Source of the DNA: Bacteroidales bacterium UBA6346
GTDB lineage: Bacteria > Bacteroidota > Bacteroidia > Bacteroidales > UBA932
Length of the DNA: 5,215 nucleotides
NCBI GenBank assembly: GCA_002438905.1
Contig: DJSA01000145.1
Location: forward strand, 1-5,215
Direction of reading: 5' to 3'
Within the stretch, counting starts at the first letter, position 1, and each line of letters starts with the position of its first letter. Of the stretch, positions 3,869-5,215 are shown in pieces. Made by a program: the position numbers and the translations under genes. Under the pieces are notes generated by a model that was given only the letters and a program-made list of their open reading frames with translations, was not told the origin of the DNA and did not search any database.

Positions 3869-5215
3869 ATTTCACTTTCCAGTCCAAGTCGTTCATCCCA
3901 TCCTTCACGGAGAAATTCAGCCCCGCAGCCACGACCGCCTTGCCTGCCATCCGGAATGCTTCGCCATAACGCCTCGTCTCTATCTGTGCCAATGCTTCAT
4001 CTGCACTCCTGCCAAACTTCAGTTCCATAACATAAACTGTGTCTAATGTCTCCAATGTGATGTCTATCCGTCCCTTGGCAGCATGCTGCTCCACGGAAAT
4101 CCGATAATTTGTAAGCAGAGCAAATATGATGAAGAGCATCTGCTGATAGTGCCCCTCGTAGTTTGTGTTGTCGCAGTACGGAATGGTCTGAAGGAAGTCA
4201 CGCAGAAGCTGCAATCCTCCATCCAGGTTTCCTTGCCGTATCATAACCGACATTTTTGCTATGGTCACATTTCCCTTTGCGGATTCTTTCTCCAGATAGT
4301 GAGGAAGCAAACTGCCGAAAAGTCCGACCTCGACCTCCTGATTGGGGAGGCCCAATTCATAGAGCCTGCTCATCGGGTCGTAGCCTTTGATTGTAATATA
4401 GCCACTCTGGTAAAGCAATGGCATGATGGTGGTCATCGTCTCCGTAGCCGCATCAAAATCCTGCTTGTCGGCATATATCGTCTCACCCAACTCAGACGGG
4501 TGAAAATCATATTTCCGCATCATGCTGATGAGATAGGTCGGAGTGCCGGAGCCAAACCAATAAGAGTCCATCTTTCCATCAGCGAAGCAGTTGAGCAGGC
4601 TGAAAGGATTGAACACGTCAGATGAGGGCCAGCAGAAATGATAACCGTCATAATGGTCGGTCAACTCCGCTATCGTCTCTTCCCTGCCCAACTTCAATTT
4701 CTGTGCAAGTTCGTCTATATCTCCGCTCATCTGGGAAAGCAGCTCCTCCTTGGTGATTCCGCAGATGCCGGCATAGGGCTCGTCCATGCTCACGTTCTTG
4801 ATGTTGTTCAGCTCGCTGAAGATGCTGAGCTGCGAGAACTTGGTGATGCCGGTCAGGAATACGAAGCGAAGCATCGGCTCACAATCCTTCAGCGGAGAAT
4901 AGAAGTTGCGCATCGTATTCCGCAGCACATCAAGATTTTCCACCTCATGCGCCACGTCAAGCAAAGGGGCATCATATTCATCGATGAGCACAACCACCTG
5001 ACGGCCGGTCTTCCGATAAACAGTCTTTATCAAATTAAGAAGACGAACGTTAGGATCCATCGAATCGCAAACGACGCCGAAGCGTTCCTCATTATCGCTC
5101 AGAATATAAAGCAGATAGCGTTCCAGCTGCGCCTTCTCCATGTGCTTGCCGCCTGCAAGGCTGAAATGCAGCACCGGATATTCCGTCCATTCGTCCTCAA
5201 GATTCTCAATGGCAA
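3846..5215 (-). CDS. AAA-ATPase-like protein with C-terminal PD-(D/E)XK nuclease-like domain (5' end outside window)
   Basis: About 455 residues are visible. The frame is open through the right edge, so the true start and the Walker A loop are missing; a GTG at 5174 and an ATG at 5141-5139 are internal. The first visible residues, AIENLEDEWTEYPVLHFSLA, are typical of the region after Walker A in this family. Walker B is VVLIDEYDAP (4965-4994). A sensor-like stretch FLTGITKFSQLSIFSELNN follows at about 4802-4859. The C-terminal domain shows the PD-(D/E)XK pattern: GRIDI, then VYVMELKFGR (about 4016-4073), with the Asp and Glu-x-Lys positions intact. This matches the AAA-ATPase-like (PF09820) plus DUF1703 (PF08011) architecture, which is usually about 510-580 residues and often in many copies per Bacteroidota genome. 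Function is unestablished; a role in DNA transactions or defence is only a guess. Its stop lies 23 bp inside the phosphoglycosyl transferase gene. Confidence 0.88.
   Translation of the reverse strand, partial: AIENLEDEWTEYPVLHFSLAGGKHMEKAQLERYLLYILSDNEERFGVVCDSMDPNVRLLNLIKTVYRKTGRQVVVLIDEYDAPLLDVAHEVENLDVLRNTMRNFYSPLKDCEPMLRFVFLTGITKFSQLSIFSELNNIKNVSMDEPYAGICGITKEELLSQMSGDIDELAQKLKLGREETIAELTDHYDGYHFCWPSSDVFNPFSLLNCFADGKMDSYWFGSGTPTYLISMMRKYDFHPSELGETIYADKQDFDAATETMTTIMPLLYQSGYITIKGYDPMSRLYELGLPNQEVEVGLFGSLLPHYLEKESAKGNVTIAKMSVMIRQGNLDGGLQLLRDFLQTIPYCDNTNYEGHYQQMLFIIFALLTNYRISVEQHAAKGRIDITLETLDTVYVMELKFGRSADEALAQIETRRYGEAFRMAGKAVVAAGLNFSVKDGMNDLDWKVKYDIQKTL

Noticed and set aside
4083..4625. 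Plus-strand open frame of 180 codons inside the ATPase gene
   Set aside because: Antisense to the conserved middle of the ATPase gene, with no promoter or domain.

Overview
The window looks like chromosomal DNA of a Bacteroidota bacterium, most likely an intestinal Bacteroidales (Bacteroides, Prevotella or Muribaculaceae type). Three things support this. There are three matches to the Bacteroides-type -7 promoter element TAnnTTTG, one of them with a -33 TTTG at the expected spacing. Shine-Dalgarno sequences are largely absent. The gene families (multicopy AAA-ATPase/PD-(D/E)XK proteins, a WcfS/PglC-like and WcfR/PglE-like sugar pair, a PIN_3-type toxin) are typical of this phylum. Genus cannot be decided from the sequence alone.

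Layout. Bases 1-25 (minus strand) hold the first eight codons of a gene whose start, MLYPIGIQ, matches the N-terminus of the AAA-ATPase-like family (PF09820 type), with a -7 element just upstream at 51-58. Bases 26-213 are non-coding and show no convincing RNA gene or repeat. A plus-strand gene (289-957) with its own promoter (214-245) encodes a secreted, probably outer-membrane beta-barrel protein of unknown function. Convergent to it on the minus strand is a DegT/DnrJ/EryC1-family sugar aminotransferase (1032-2318). Next comes a compact plus-strand type II toxin-antitoxin operon: an AbrB/MazE-fold antitoxin (2416-2697) and a PIN-domain toxin (2694-3110) sharing an ATGA overlap. It is driven by a textbook Bacteroides promoter that is interleaved with a perfect 9-bp inverted repeat. 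The minus strand then resumes with a phosphoglycosyl transferase (3161-3868) that overlaps by 23 bp the 3' end of a large AAA-ATPase/PD-(D/E)XK protein (3846 to beyond the right edge).

How the genes fit together. The phosphoglycosyl transferase and the aminotransferase form a recognisable functional pair. The aminotransferase would make a UDP-4-amino-6-deoxy-sugar, and the transferase would load a sugar phosphate onto undecaprenyl phosphate to start a surface polysaccharide or glycan. The toxin-antitoxin operon lies between these two genes in the opposite orientation and is more AT-rich (about 40% GC in sampled lines, against 55-68% in sampled lines of the flanking sugar genes), which suggests it arrived later. 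The two window edges both carry same-strand members of the same ATPase/nuclease family, so this block may lie between paralogous, possibly mobile or recombinogenic genes. No CRISPR array, tRNA, rRNA, transposase or convincing intrinsic terminator was seen.
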